Origin: Balanoglossus misakiensis
Lineage: Eukaryota > Hemichordata
DNA length: 64,000 nt
Assembly (NCBI GenBank): GCA_040954595.2
Contig: CM082580.2
Span: forward strand, 1,054,001 to 1,118,000
Reading direction: 5' to 3'
Part shown: piece after piece, positions 26,767 to 38,948 of the stretch
Layout: each line of letters begins with the position of its first letter
Position numbering within the stretch: the stretch's first letter is position 1
Notes under the pieces: generated by a model
Told to the model about the DNA's origin: nothing
Database searches by the model: none
What the model saw: the letters and a program-made list of their open reading frames with translations, nothing else
Position numbers and translations under genes: made by a program

Positions 26767-28011
26767 ACAAAACAGTTTTCTTTTAAAGTCACTTCACAGC
26801 AAATGGCAATGTATCAGGAGACACTTCTTTTTAATTTTCTTTACATTTGTCAATCAGACTGAAATTTAGGGCGGCATATAGTTAGTTACTTGGGAAATTG
26901 ATTTAGGCTGTGTCTAAAATTGATGGTTAGTTTCAAGACCCCTGTTGACCTAATTAATTATGTACACTCCTAATTCTAGGCTAACCAATAGATCTAGAAG
27001 TTTAGATTTTGTAGGACATAGATCAGTTTAGGATCAAAACTTTTTGACAAAATTTTGGGTATCCACAGCAGATAATCCTTAGCATTCTGTAGGAACCCTG
27101 GGAATTGCTTGGGCCCAGTGAACACTGCTTGCAGCTTTAATTCACCATGTTCTCAGATGCAGACATTTTGAAGAGAATATGATTTAAATTCTAAGCAGAC
27201 TTTTGTTAAAGTGTAATGTTCATCTAACACACATTTGCCAAAGCAGAGACTCTAGTTACAAAATTGTTATCTATGCCACAAGTGCTGTCTTAACAACAGA
27301 CAAGGTGGCGGCAACCATAGTCTGTGTCATAGATTAGGAAAAGACAGCAAATTGAGTGAAAAGAAGAGACAAAACTAAATTCTTCTTATCTGGCATGCAA
27401 GAAATATAGAAGGAAGCGAAGGCAGTCCACTATATGAATGCACGCACATAAAATTGTGCAGAATATTTGGATTGGACGTTATTTTGTACACACAAAATTA
27501 ACGCATATGTGCATAAGAGTAAGATGATTGTCGTCATTTAAAACTGTCTGTCAGAGGTTATCATCAGTGCTTCCACACTGGTACCATGGAAAAACTAGAG
27601 GAATTGAAAATAAGAATGAGACAAGATTTGTTGTATTTCTTTGTCAGTAATTTAGGTCTGCTTTCCTTCCAGCTTTTCCCCCCACACTAAAACTGAACAG
27701 GTTGGACCAGTCACACCTCCCTTAATCCTATTGGTCCCAATGTTTATTTCATCAATATATCTATGGCATGCTGACTTGGACAATAATTCTGACACAAAAT
27801 TGATCATGAGTGTGAACTGATTGCATAAACATTTTTCGAAAGTACTTCCTGTAAAAAGGGAGGAGGCTCCACACACCAGACTATTTTTGTTTATGTACAT
27901 GACTTACACATGCGGGGGTTGTCAACTTGATGAAATAGCCATTCTCTAGATTTCCTATTGTTATAAGAGTGTACATAAACATGAAAAGTAAAATCATGAA
28001 TATTAATAGAT
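26767..28011. other. intron of the decayed gene
   Basis: No exon or mobile element recognised in this part of the intron. Confidence 0.5.
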
Positions 28012-28056
28012 GTGGTGCGTATGGCCGATTTGAGGCAAATCAGCCATACCCACCAC
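28012..28056. other. near-perfect hairpin
   Basis: Arms of about 21 bp (starting GTGGTGCGTATGGCC) are separated by AGG, with two mismatches. It lies in an intron of the decayed gene. It may be the remnant of a minimal foldback element or a nucleic-acid structure; it is short for a microRNA precursor. Confidence 0.8.
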
Positions 28057-28309
28057 GTCTAAATCTGTGTGGGGAAAAGTTGTCATGTTGGGCAAATAGT
28101 TCATTGAATTTATTCTGTGTGACTGTCAGGTCTTCAATACATTAAAATCATTTTGGGAATGGCACAGACCATGTTATTTGTACCATCAAGAAAGCTCCTT
28201 TTTGAGAAAACTGATTTCATTTTTCCCCACATAACAATTCCCAGAAGTGCCACTGGTACCAGTCTTGGTTTTCAAAATATTCACTGTACACATTATTATG
28301 ACAACTTAC

Positions 28310-28561
28310 TTGTAAGAGGTGTTTTAGTTGTTGATTTGTTGATTGTATATTGGATGGCTGTGCTTGCACTGCTTGTTGTTGTTGTTGTTGTTATTGTTGG
28401 GCTCTCTCTTGTTGTAACCTTTGTAATTGCTGTTGTTGTTGATGTTGTTGTCTTAGAGCTATGAGTTGACTTTGTCTGGCATGTTGATCTTGCTGTTGTT
28501 TCAATTCAAGTTCTTTTTTCTGTGCCATCTCTAGATTCTTCTGCAGTGCTTGAATATTCCT
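28310..28561 (-). pseudogene. Q-rich exon with internal TAA
   Basis: The exon is bounded by acceptor TGATCTTTCAG and donor GTAAGT, 252 nt, phase 0 to phase 0. It begins RNIQALQKNLEMAQKKELEL, a helical, probably coiled-coil start, followed by Gln-rich sequence. Codon 57 is TAA (28393-28391), flanked by CAA codons, after which 27 more codons stay open to the donor (ending NQQLKHLLQ). The lesion is one C-to-T step from CAA. Both splice sites are close to consensus, so the exon itself is well supported. Confidence 0.72.
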
Positions 28562-29673
28562 CTGAAAGATCAAACAAAGAAAAGTGTAAACATTCAAACA
28601 TTGTCATCTGTGTCAATCTACCTACATGTAACATGACTACAGGAGCTTCAGCCAAGCCAAGCTTTTCACTTGGGAGATTATTGAAATCAATTTAAAACTC
28701 AGCAACTCCAACTTCGGGTTATTTTCTCAATACTTTTGTTTTGGCGGTCACCTTTCATTGAACAATGAATGGGCAAGTGCTCGCTCACTTCTTCACTGAA
28801 TTTCACTGTTTGTTTATCTTATCATAAAAAAACTTGGGCATCGCAGTCCTTTGGACAAAAATATTCATGTGTGGTGATTTAAAATCAATGTTGCAAGAAG
28901 AAGAATTAATCACAGGATTAACGGTTTCTGATTGAAAAATACTAAATGCTTAATATGCCATATGCCGTACACAGAGTGATCACATTAGTCAATAGGACAG
29001 CTGTTCCAAAGGACTAAAATGATGGCAACGTTTTAATATTATATTTATTTTACAAAACCTTGCATCTGAGCTTTACTTTAAAGTACTTCCATTTACTAGT
29101 AGTACAAGTGCACATCAGTTAACATTGACAGCTAGGCATGACGTCATAGATGTAGGACTTCAAAATGGACATTCTGAACAGTGGGGGCGCTCTATCATGG
29201 TGGATTTTAATGAACATGTGTATTTAATTTCATCACTCACATTTGTCCATGGAAACTGTATTTTAACATACGCTTATAGTTAAGGCATTTGCAGTATCTA
29301 GTCATATTACAGTAATACACCAGACATGTTCTTAACTCAACTAAATGTGTGTAAGTTCAATTTCTGACCTCACTCAGATTACCCAAGTCCATGTGACAAA
29401 CTCTACTGCAAGTATACAGACTTGAACTCCGGAAAAACTAGTCACCTACAATACTTGAAATGGAGCCACATCCAAAACTTGACTTTGAGATCTTTTATCA
29501 AATCAGTTTTCCTTTTAGAATTAGAACTCCCATGCAATTTTTGTGACAGAGGAAATAAATAGATTCTCAGAAAAAAACAGTTTCCTCTTTAAAGATCCAA
29601 CCTTACCATAGAAAATAAAAGGTTTAGACTGAACCATAGTGGTGAAAGGGTTAAGCCAGAGCATGTATCAAAA

Positions 29674-29847
29674 TACAGTAAAACCTGTCTCAACCGAACC
29701 CTGTCTAATCTGGAAACCTGTATATTTCAAAGACATTGTTCAAACCTTTTGACATAGAACCACATGTTGAAAGAACCTCTTTAAATTGTACACCTGCAAT
29801 CTGAACAATTTCTTCAGTCCCTTTGGTGTTAGACAGGTTTGACTGTA
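29674..29847. mobile_element. MITE, CAGTCAAACCTG family
   Basis: Ends TACAGTAAAACCTGTCT and AGACAGGTTTGACTGTA are inverted copies flanked by TA on both sides, as in Tc1/mariner/pogo-type insertions. Confidence 0.72.
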
Positions 29848-30303
29848 CTTGAAAGTGCAATTGAACAAAAATGCTAAAAAATATAATTGCAGAGAGTCAG
29901 TATTTTAGGCTGGGCATCATCTACATAGTTCCCAGAGTCAATACTGTCACAGTAGTCCATTTCTCTATGTACCAAATTTTAATAAAACATTGCTATGCAG
30001 TCATGTTACCCTTCCAAGATGCAAACATGAGGCCAGTTGGTCACAAAGTAAAAACTTGATTGTCTTGTGTATCAACACTATAGTTGGGACTTATGTTCGA
30101 CAGCCACATTTTATTGTAAGGTCAGTTTTACACGCAACTTGTATCATGTATACAACAAACTAGATGAGCTCGAGCAGTACTCTACTGACCGCCTTTTTCA
30201 CATTGTCTGCATTGAGATGACACTTTATTTTGGAAGGCTGCCCTCTTTATGAAAAATGTCATGATTGTGTTACACGTAAAAAAGACAGAAATCAACACAA
30301 CAG

Positions 30304-30488
30304 CAGTCAAACCTGCTCATTATGGCTAGTGAAGGGACTTTTCTAAACTGGCCTTTATAGATAAGTGGCCATTATACCTTGTAGAAAGTCAATTAATGTA
30401 GATGTAAATTGCACAGGGACTAGAATAAAGTGGCCACTATATAGAGGTGGCTGCCTAATAGAGGTGGCCACTCAAACAGGTTTGACTG
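30304..30488. mobile_element. MITE, CAGTCAAACCTG family
   Basis: Ends CAGTCAAACCTG and CAGGTTTGACTG are inverted. The interior holds several GTGGCCACT-type words also arranged as inverted repeats. Confidence 0.7.
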
Positions 30489-30629
30489 TATGTTGATTTG
30501 TGTCATGAATAGCTGACATTTACCAATGACTGATTGTACAATATATGATTTCAGTGTCACATATACATGTATAAGACACTAAGTACAAACCCATACATCT
30601 TACTTTCTCTCCAAATTGTAGATACTCAC

Positions 30630-30739
30630 CAACGCATGTATGTTGAATCCTGGTCTGCAACCACACTGGTAACTGGTTGGTGTGTTGTAACATACTCGTT
30701 GGCATGGTGACCAACCAGCTTGATCGCACTCATTGTCAT
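30630..30739 (-). pseudogene. EGF-like exon, sixth cysteine missing
   Basis: The exon lies between acceptor CCCTGCAG and donor GTGAGT, 110 nt, entering in phase 1 and leaving in phase 0. It starts (D)DNEC, the calcium-binding EGF signature, and has five cysteines: NECDQAGWSPCQRVC, then YQCGCRPGF. It ends at FNIHAL before the sixth cysteine. The next recognised exon (28561-28310) starts in phase 0 without a cysteine, so the domain would be incomplete unless an exon was missed. There is no internal stop. Confidence 0.72.
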
Positions 30740-32595
30740 CTGCAGGGAAAACACAAATATCATAAAATGTATTAGAATGAATACATGTGAATTACAGTTG
30801 TCTTTGAGTGGACATTTGAAAATATACGACAAGAGAGCAAAATTGTGTGAAACTTAATAAATATCATCTGGCATACAACTTGGTCATATCATATGTTTAT
30901 CTGTACCAGTACTGAATACTGATAAACAAACAATGTAGTAACCAAATAACATTTAACAAGGTAGTGTTTGAAAGCCAAAAATATCATGCATAAGACAACA
31001 AACTCATTGTTTTGGCTCCGAAGTGTAAACAGAGGAGTCTGTCAAGTTGGGTATGAGCTACTACTTCCGTCTGTCAAACTACTTCCGTCCGTCAAGAATT
31101 CATACCATTTTCTAGTAGGGGTGTGTAGCTTTATGTTTTTGGCGGTGGTGTGTAGCTTTGAGGTGTTGAGGAAGAATTGGAACAGTGACAGAAATCGGAA
31201 CGGATTAGCCAGCAGTGTTTTCACTACCCGCGAGAAAACAGTTGTGTTTGGCGAGACGATTTTCATACAAATTGGTCAAACTTGTGAAGAACTGCTATCT
31301 AACATCGTCATTTGTTTTGCCATGATCAACTTGCCACGATCAGTGCACTACAATGCGTGAAATTGGACCGCTGTTCTGTTCATTGATCATCACCCCCCCC
31401 CCCCCTGTATCATGAACATTGTAAGGCAATACATTGAATTCAGCTCTTCCAGCTAGTGGCCGCACTCGCTTGATTTCCTGTGTGTGTCTCTGGGGACACA
31501 AATAATGCATATGCGTCTTTTTCTAATTTGCATATTTTGAATTGGTTAGGTGTGCCTTGACTTGAACGCGTCAAGCGTACAGGTTGTTATGGAAGTTTCT
31601 TTTTAGAACGACTAGTGTTAGTCTGTGGGCCCAACCAGCAAAAATAAGTTCTAGAAATGTCATTATGTTGTATAAGAGTTTTGTTCTACATGAAATTAGC
31701 TGGAAATGACAGGTGGGAAACTATTGATGTGAAATCAGGTCACTTCTACCGAAAATGATGGACCAGAGAGCAATGACTTTTTAAAATTATTTCATATACT
31801 ATGTTCACAACTGCTATGCTCCCATAAACTGGGGAAACTAAATGATTGAACTTTCTGTTTGAACAATTCATGTATTTTTTTGCTAACACCTACACTACTA
31901 TAGTCAGCACATGACATTACCTATATACTTGAAAATGGAGAACTTTTTATCAAAACACTTAAGCTGATCTTGAATGCTGTCTGATATTTTTTTTCAAAAT
32001 ATATTTCTTTCACGTTTAGACTAGTGCTTCTACTTGCACTGTTTTTTTTTCAAAACACATTTCTCATAGCTTGCACTGGTGCAATTTGATACGACAATAC
32101 ACAATGAATTCCATCAGTATAACATAAGATACAAAATCTGAGAGGGAAATGACAGAATATATTTGTGTGAGGCCATTTGTGTGTGCGGGCCATTTTAAGA
32201 CTAAATTTAAAACAGTTATTAGAGCCATTGACAAGTGGTTTTTCCCTCTGCCAAGCACCCACCTTATCAAGCTTCATTCAATATTACATGAGCAAAACAG
32301 TTCAGCATTTCACCTTGGTGTTTGCAAATTGTTCCTTTCACCCATATACCAAACCACTGTTCTCCAAACATGCTGCTCATCAGCCACTACACACTGAGAG
32401 AGCACCAGGTGTCCTTGACGCTATTTTTTTAAATTTCTAACTATGGAAAGTGCCTGATAACTTTTAATTATTTTCTGTTTTAACATGGTGACTGACTGTA
32501 AAGTCTGTCACTTACAACTTCTGTAAGCGCCCTTTTGAAGCAGGAAATGCAAATCCATTGTTGACCTATCCCCTCCCCACTCAAAAAAAACTTAC
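30740..32595. other. intron, no exon seen
   Basis: Opposing overlapping frames at 30968-31360 have no motif and probably reflect chance. A poly-C run lies near 31391-31405. Confidence 0.5.
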
Positions 32596-32715
32596 CTAAA
32601 CAATTGACATGCTCTGCACTCAGAGAGAAACCATCATCACCACAACTACAGCTGAATCCACCCTCTGCATTGAGAAAACCTCCAGCACAAACAGAATCTG
32701 AACACTCATTCACAT
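32596..32715 (-). pseudogene. calcium-binding EGF exon, third cysteine lost
   Basis: 120 nt, phase 1 to phase 1, with acceptor TTTTCAG and donor GTAAGT. It reads DVNECSDSVCAGGF, then the Asn of the G-x-C-x-N motif, then GGFSCSCGDDGFSLS and a final cysteine. Where the motif needs Cys there is Phe (TTT), one base from TGT. Only five cysteines remain, so one of the three disulfides cannot form. No stop is present. Confidence 0.78.
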
Positions 32716-33032
32716 CTGAAAATAGAGAGAAAAAAACATCCGTTGTAATTATTCAAGTCAATACCAATCCTCCCTTCCTTTAAAAATTTCCATAAAGTGA
32801 ACAAATTCACATGGCTTTGAAATTAGTATTAACAGTGATATTTCTAATATTTCTAACAGGCCTGACTTTTCTAAACTTTGAGTTTCTTTGTGGATTTGTA
32901 GAAATGATCTACAAACTGAGCTGTCAGGTCATAACTGTTTGTGCTTTGGCATGTACACATATCCCAGTATGCCCTACATGGTTGGCAGTGAAATTGATAA
33001 AATCTTCACCTAAGATTTCAAACTCGTAGATC

Positions 33033-33439
33033 TTAATAGATTCTCACACTCCTGGCATGCTGAGAGTGTGCGATCAGAGTGTGAGAACAAATCAATCCCA
33101 CACACTCACTGAATCGAAAGCTGTATATGACGCGAGCGCCGATTGGATGACAAAGCGTTTTTTAATAACGTGCGCTAAATGTTATCCAATGACACGATAA
33201 AGAAACTACATGCCAGATGACAATTCAAGAGTCATTTATTCAATGTTTTAAGACGAATTTAGCTAATTTGTGCCCGTGTGAGAAATATAATCTCATACAC
33301 AAAGGACCTATGATCATATTTCCCACACTCGTCAGGGATATTTTGTCCCACACTCGCCTGCGGCTTGTGTGGGACATAAAATCCCCAACTCATGTCAGAA
33401 TTATGACCCCTAGTCCTTGGGAGTGTGAGATTCTATTAA
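33033..33439. mobile_element. 407-bp inverted-repeat element
   Basis: Left end TTAATAGATTCTCACACTCC and right end GAGTGTGAGATTCTATTAA are inverted copies. A further inner palindrome (GTCCCACAC with GTGTGGGAC) lies near 33344-33374. No coding capacity. Confidence 0.8.
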
Positions 33440-34199
33440 TCTCACAACCTTAGGACCTGGGATAAGATTTCTCAGATGAGTTGGTGATATTTTGGCTTGT
33501 GTTAGTCAACATATACCTGATAAGTGTAAAAAATTGCGTCAAGGACACAGTGGTCCCATTCAGTCTACACGGAGTACATATACACAGTCAGATCGCACGG
33601 TGCTCATTTGCATATGAAAGTTCATCAAGCGAGCGACCGTTAACTTTCAAACAGACGGCAATAGGCCAGTTTTCAAGGTGATTTTCAACTTGATTTTTAC
33701 GCTCTGTTGTGCAATAAAATACCATGTTAGCTGGATAAATTACGAAAGTGATTCCCATTTTTCACTGCATACGTAAATTTTATGAAAATCTGTGGTAATA
33801 GTAAAAGTTTTTAACGTGTTTTCGGTGGTATGTTGGTGACCCCGAAAGAGACGTCCACAAACGTGTCAAAAATCATTTGAAAACGACCTCAGAAAGTAAC
33901 CAAACTTTCCTGATAGAGAGGTCTAATATCGGTCCCAACATCCGTGAAAAGAAATTAATTTGAAATGCTTGCGTAACAGGAAGTGTTGCATTGATCGTGA
34001 AACGATAAGTTTACCATGGGGAAACAGTCTTTGAAAGGCAATTCTTAAGTAAAACAGTTACTGGATAATGGATAACACCCTAAGGTAACATATTAGCCAA
34101 GTTTTAACTTAATTACTGGCCTGATTTCGACACAACATCGATCAATCGCCTACAAATGTAGGTCCCATATGGACAGAATGCCAGGTTTACCATACATGA

Positions 34200-35120
34200 C
34201 TACGTACGTGTGAGGAGCACAGCTGGTGTATTTTTTTTTCTCCGTATCATGGCCTGGGATATAAGTAGATGTTTCGAAAATGCAAAATGCCAACTGTAAC
34301 TTCGAAACCATTTCCCTTTATTCGCTGATGATATGTGCAATAAATATTTGTGTCTGAAGGCAAGCAATTTTGTTTTGACTTTTGTTGTCATCATTGCATT
34401 GGGCTGAACATGACAGAGTTTGAGCTGATCAGCTGACTTCAAGTTTCGATTTGGAACATATAATTTGATCATATCAGACAGATATGATGGTCCAAGTCTA
34501 TGAATGAATTCAAAAATAAGAAATAACATCTTGAAAACAATACGATCAGACACAGGTAACCAATGCAACTGAAATTGCATTGATGTAAAAGGTGATTTTG
34601 GAACTAGCAGCAATATTTTGAACTTGAATACGACTGATCTCGTACTTAGGGAGCCCAAATAAAAGTGAATTACACAAATCTATTCGAAATGCAACAAAAG
34701 CAGGAACTTTATTGCTCTGTGGCGGCTTGAGATAAATATTTACAGACAAGTGCAATATGCTGCAAATGAAAAGCGACTGAATGGCAGATCTGTGCAATCA
34801 TTGTCAGACAATGAACAGGTTTCAGAGCATCACATGAATTTCTGTAATCCCTCTGGCAGATAGATTACCCGAAGTAGCAGAAAAAATAACAAATTCAGTC
34901 TTATCGTTATTTAAACACAAGACATTTTCAGACATCCAGTACCGCATAAAGCATTCTGGGAGCATTCTCGTTGGTAAAAGACAATGAAGAGCCATCTGCA
35001 TAAAAGCTATATACAGGCATCCATGACTAGAAACTAATTTCCCTAATGGAGAAGTGTACATATTAAAAAGTAGAGGACAAAGAAGTGATCGTTGTGTTAC
35101 CGCAGTGTCAAGCAGATAAA
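34200..35120 (-). pseudogene. CR1/L2-like LINE reverse transcriptase fragment
   Basis: Reading on the minus strand from 35120 downwards there are pieces in several frames. A PLLFNMYTSPLGKLVSSHG stretch corresponds to the RT motif before the catalytic YADD (the YADD itself is not intact). Then come ENVLCLNNDKTEFVI, AFRIDLCNSLLFGLP, and LHWLPVSDRIVFKMLF with HRLGPSYLSDMI. These are the hallmarks of the C-terminal RT and following region of CR1/L2-type non-LTR elements. Frames change at least twice. It lies near the left end of the 11-kb element and is probably a later insertion, though I did not find its target duplication. Confidence 0.72.
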
Positions 35121-35260
35121 ATGGTGATTGTTTGGAACACGGTTATAGTAACCATGTCTGAAATTAACACATACACACTGGGTGCGATTGAAAAGGTATG
35201 ACTGAAACCACAACAGGGCTGCAACCCCCAAAAGACCAAATCAATTTCTTTGATGATTCA

Positions 35261-36657
35261 TTAAATGTCATCACAGTCACCATCATTGGAATCACAATCA
35301 CCATTCTTTGAATAATCAGTTTGTTTTTCTTCCGTCCAGTTATATTCATCAGTCAGTTCGTCAAAGTCAGAATCAGTCTCGTAAATATTTCCCTCTTCTT
35401 CTCTTAAAATGTCAAATTCATGTGACTCCTGTAAAATTGCATCAATGCTATTTTCCATATTATGATGTTCAGTATCAGTGATTGGTGATGGTGATTCTAA
35501 TAGTGGTGACTTATCTGTATATTTTGGGCATACCCCATACTTTTTCGATGTGGTACAGAATCCAGGATTCCCATTATGTGGATTACTGCAGTCATTACAT
35601 CAACACGCAGGGCCACAACCATTGTGGGTCTTATAACATTTACAACATCTGCTATTACAAGTTGGCATCTTTTTGCAGCCACACCCTTTTGTTAGCAACT
35701 CCAAATTATTTTTCACTTTTTCTAAATTGGCATCACTGTCCTAAATAATATCAAGTTCGCCGTTGCTTAGTCTGTATCCATAATTATTGAATAAGGGAAA
35801 CGTAACATGGCACTGATCGGCCTGGGACCATAACTGAGAGACCCAGCATGATCTTTTCCAGTGCAGTTGTAGGGCTTCAAAGGAAGGGATACATTCTTCC
35901 TCATACTGGATACGTGGGCAAATTGTTTCTCGTATATATGTAAGCCATTTGATGTGGTTATCTTTAAGACTGTTAGTGACACTGGCTACTTGTCGATAAA
36001 GTTCAAAAGGATGAGATGCATCAAATGCTTGGAAATGTTTCTTAACATAAACACTACCTTTTAAACGTATGAAAGCGAAAATTCCATTCCCTACACTGTC
36101 TACTGTTGTGTCTATCAGTGTTCCAGGTATAAGGGTGCCACTAGTTATAAATTCAGAGTATTGAAAAAATGTCTTGTAGAAAGATTTCCTTCCGATGCCT
36201 GCAAAGTATAGTCACAACCTGTGCATATGAACAGTGTTTGAAATATTTTGCCTAAATATTGGAGGGGAATATGTTGCAAATCAGGGTCTAAATTTAAATC
36301 TGATTTGAATTGATTCATGTCTAAATAAGTGAGATTTGATAAATCATTATCAAGTTGTACAAATATCTCCTTTTGAACATGTTGATATAGTACTGGGAGG
36401 AGAACATGATAAGTATCGGTATCAGGGGAGTAAATAACACCTTTCTTGTAAGAGGACTGAACTGCATGAAGGATGCATCTACTGTCAGCTTCTTCATGAC
36501 AACTTTTGGCTTCCCACTCAGACACAATTCCATTACTACCAACGAAAAGATTCTTGTCCCTATTTTCTCCATCAAAGCCACCTGCTGTAATGAGGACCTG
36601 ATCACCTTGCAGAGCCGGCACAATTATTTTTAAAGATGTGGCTGACAAGAAGTTCAC
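35261..36657 (-). pseudogene. PIN/XPG-like and CXC-like region of the 11-kb element
   Basis: The first part (36657-36145) contains SCHEEADSRCILHA and GVIYSPDTDTYHVLLPVLY, an acidic pattern reminiscent of PIN/XPG-type nuclease folds, then FICTGCDYT. A T6 run near 36165 shifts the frame. The reading continues as QYSEFITSGTLIPGTLID, through a LQLHWKRSCWVSQLW segment, to a cysteine cluster (TKGCGCKKMPTCNSRCCKCY, then a CGPAC segment) like the tesmin/TSO1 CXC domain. It ends in an acidic tail with ETDSDFDELTDEYNW. Two single-base stops sit in the shifted frame, TAG after GELDII and TGA after CGPAC, where Gln and Arg are plausible originals. Function in transposition is unknown; CXC domains bind DNA. 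Confidence 0.65.
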
Positions 36658-36659
36658 TA

Positions 36660-37670
36660 GTTTTCTCTTGTTTGGCTTACAATTGATGTATGTTTTGAGC
36701 TAATATTATTGATTACCTATTTTTTATGCATTTTTTTGTATTTTTCCATGTTATTAGTAAAAAGTCTTCATTTCTGAAAGTGATGGGCTTACTTCTTTGA
36801 AATTTAGCATGAAGCTTCCTAATGGTTGTCTGAGTAACCATAGTTTTGTTCAAATTGTTGCAAAATTTGCATATTTATAATTTTGAGCAATATTTGCCAT
36901 TTTTGGTCAATTTATTTTTCTTTAAAACCGCATGCCAGATTGCTTTGCAATTTGGTAGGCATGTTCGTAGGTGTAAGTCAAGTAATATGTTGTAAAAAAT
37001 GTGATATTTTCATAAATGTGTTATCGGGGAAACTTTTGCAATTTTTGTCAAAAATTGTTTTCCTGAAACTGTTTGTCATATTGCATAGAACTTTGGCAGC
37101 ATGTTCCTTGTAGTGATTGAGGTAAGGTATTGTACAATTTTGTGTTTTTGCCACTTTTGAACAAATATCTTTTGTGAAACTGCTTGTTGATTGCTTTGAA
37201 ATTTGTTTTTTCTCTGATTGCTTTGAAATTTGGGATATAATTTCATAACACATACATGTATATGTGCAACTTTTATTCAATTCTGATATCAGAAATATTC
37301 AATATTTAGCGAGTTTTTATGAAAGTTTCTTTGTTTTTGGTTAGCAAATCTTCTCCTTAACCAATTATCCAGTTGTTTTGAAAGTTACTGTTTACAAGGA
37401 GTCGTTACCCCCAACTTAGACATGTTTACATAACTTCAATAAGCCAGCTGTCAGAGAGACCATGGGCTATTAAATTTTTAATTACCAGTGGCAGGTCAGT
37501 GTGTGTGTGTGTGTGTGTGTCTGTCTGTCTGTCTGTTCCAGGGCTGACTGAAAGAAGTTGCTTCTCATATGTGTTTGTACAGACAATTTTTGGTCAATTT
37601 TTGGGCATGTTCCTTGTTAATGTTTTTACATTCCATATTTCTATATCGTAAGATCATATCTGCTTGCAAT
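36660..37670 (-). repeat. inverted copy of the roughly 105-bp repeat family with TG and TCTG microsatellite
   Basis: Words such as GATTGCTTTGAAATTTG and CAATTTTTGTCAAAAATTG are the reverse complement of the 18.8-23.5 kb family. A (GT)n(CTGT)n microsatellite lies at about 37499-37536. This block separates two coding pieces of the 11-kb element and may be an intron or another insertion. Confidence 0.65.
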
Positions 37671-37671
37671 G

Positions 37672-38385
37672 TCACCTGTAATTTTTATTCTGGTGTGTCA
37701 CTGTTTCTACATAATCCTCAAATGGGACCACAGTGTCCTTGACGCTATTTTTCGCTGTGTCATCTGAAAATATATTAGTTAGCTCCCTGGCGGTATTAAG
37801 TGGTGAAAATACATCAGCACCTTCAAGACAATTGATATACAACCTGCAGTTTGACTCATTTATTTTATGTACGCTAACTGAATTATGGGTTTCATTTTGG
37901 AAAGGAAATAACTGATCTTTTAGATTCTTGGCAGCCATAGCTCTATAGGGTAAATAAATTGCTATTCTCTCCATTAACCCACCTGTAGAAGTATGCAATG
38001 CAGCTTTAACATCTTTATTGACACACATTTCATGGGCTTCATCTAGTGCTACATTAACCCAAGTTGAGCCTGACAAATTGCAAACAAAACCACCTGCTTT
38101 GAAATGTAACAACAGAGAGTTTGGCATCTTCAGAAGGTCAGCGAGATGTCTGGGAATTAACCTCAAGTACAGGGATCGGTCATATGCATGGAACAGTGGG
38201 TTCATTTGTTTCAAAGCCAATATTCGAAGGTTCCAATTTCCTGACCTTATTGCAATGTACAAAGACATGTATGCAAACAAATCTTCCTCTATAAATCTAA
38301 CCCAAAATTTGAAAGTTTTGTCTGTATTTGCCCTTCTGCACAGTACGTGAAATATCCCATGATTCATTCTGATTTGTACAATCAT
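37672..38385 (-). pseudogene. ALDEAHE-containing region of the 11-kb element
   Basis: The longest intact minus-strand frame of the element, 237 codons. Key stretches are FKFWVRFIEEDLFAYMSLY, RSGNWNLRILALKQMNPLF, LYLRLIPRHLADLLKMP, FKAGGFVCNLSGSTWVNV and ALDEAHEMCVNKDVK. From memory these recur in uncharacterised multi-domain proteins of marine invertebrates. No enzymatic function can be assigned; the DEAH string is not in a helicase context. The frame begins downstream of a possible acceptor (ACAAATCAG near 38364), so an intron may separate it from the 38949-39283 piece. It ends with SVKDTVVPF and a short tail. Confidence 0.62.
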
Positions 38386-38948
38386 TTACTCAGTCAAACC
38401 AGGCAAAGTTAACATGTGTAGAGAGAATTGTACACCACTAATATAAATTTTGAGATCTTACTTTTAAGGTGAATCTTATTGTCAATTACCATTTCAAATG
38501 ATTTAGAAAATTATGCATTATTGAGAGAGGAGATACGAATTTTATAAAATAATCAAGCAATTGCATAGCCAGCCATACAAAAAAGTTTGGAGTAAAACAG
38601 GGTCACTTGTAAAACCTGTTTAATCAAACAAAAAGATATTGATTTTTTCTATTGACAGAACAATGGAAATTTACATGTTAACTTTCAACAGAGACTGGCC
38701 ACCTCAGTTAGTCATTGCTTGTTTCCCCTAAAGTGTGACATTTGCAGTACATTGATACTTTGATTTCTATGGCTTTTAAATTTTGATTTTGAAATTTACA
38801 TTCTAATTCCTCAACGTACTTTTCCTAGATAAAAATAAATAGATTTATATGTACTTCATATCATTGTTAGTATCTAAAACAGAAAAAGTTATTAAATGGG
38901 CAACCTTCGATGATACAAATAACGGAGACTTGTGGGTAAAATATCGTA

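Larger units (their letters stand above)
28562..30629. other. intron with MITEs
   Basis: Contains two short inverted-repeat elements (29674-29847 and 30304-30488). No exon seen. Confidence 0.6.

Noticed and set aside
26555-26869. Valine-rich plus-strand frame
   Set aside because: Antisense shadow of the Gln-rich exon on the minus strand.
28153-28464. Plus-strand frame ending in Val/Leu runs
   Set aside because: Antisense of the Q-rich exon 28310-28561.
30968-31360. 130-codon plus-strand frame overlapping a 74-codon minus-strand frame
   Set aside because: No motif on either strand, no splice signals consistent with neighbours, and it sits in an intron.
32050-32440. Several overlapping frames on both strands
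   Set aside because: All are short, mutually overlapping and lack motifs; no choice among them can be supported.
33481-33681. Plus-strand frame with KNCVKDTVVPF as a gene
   Set aside because: Only the short word shared with the 11-kb element is recognisable, and the frame crosses the left inverted repeat. It is reported as a repeat observation instead.
37672-38385. DEAH-box helicase
   Set aside because: The string ALDEAHE occurs without a Walker A or other helicase motifs around it.
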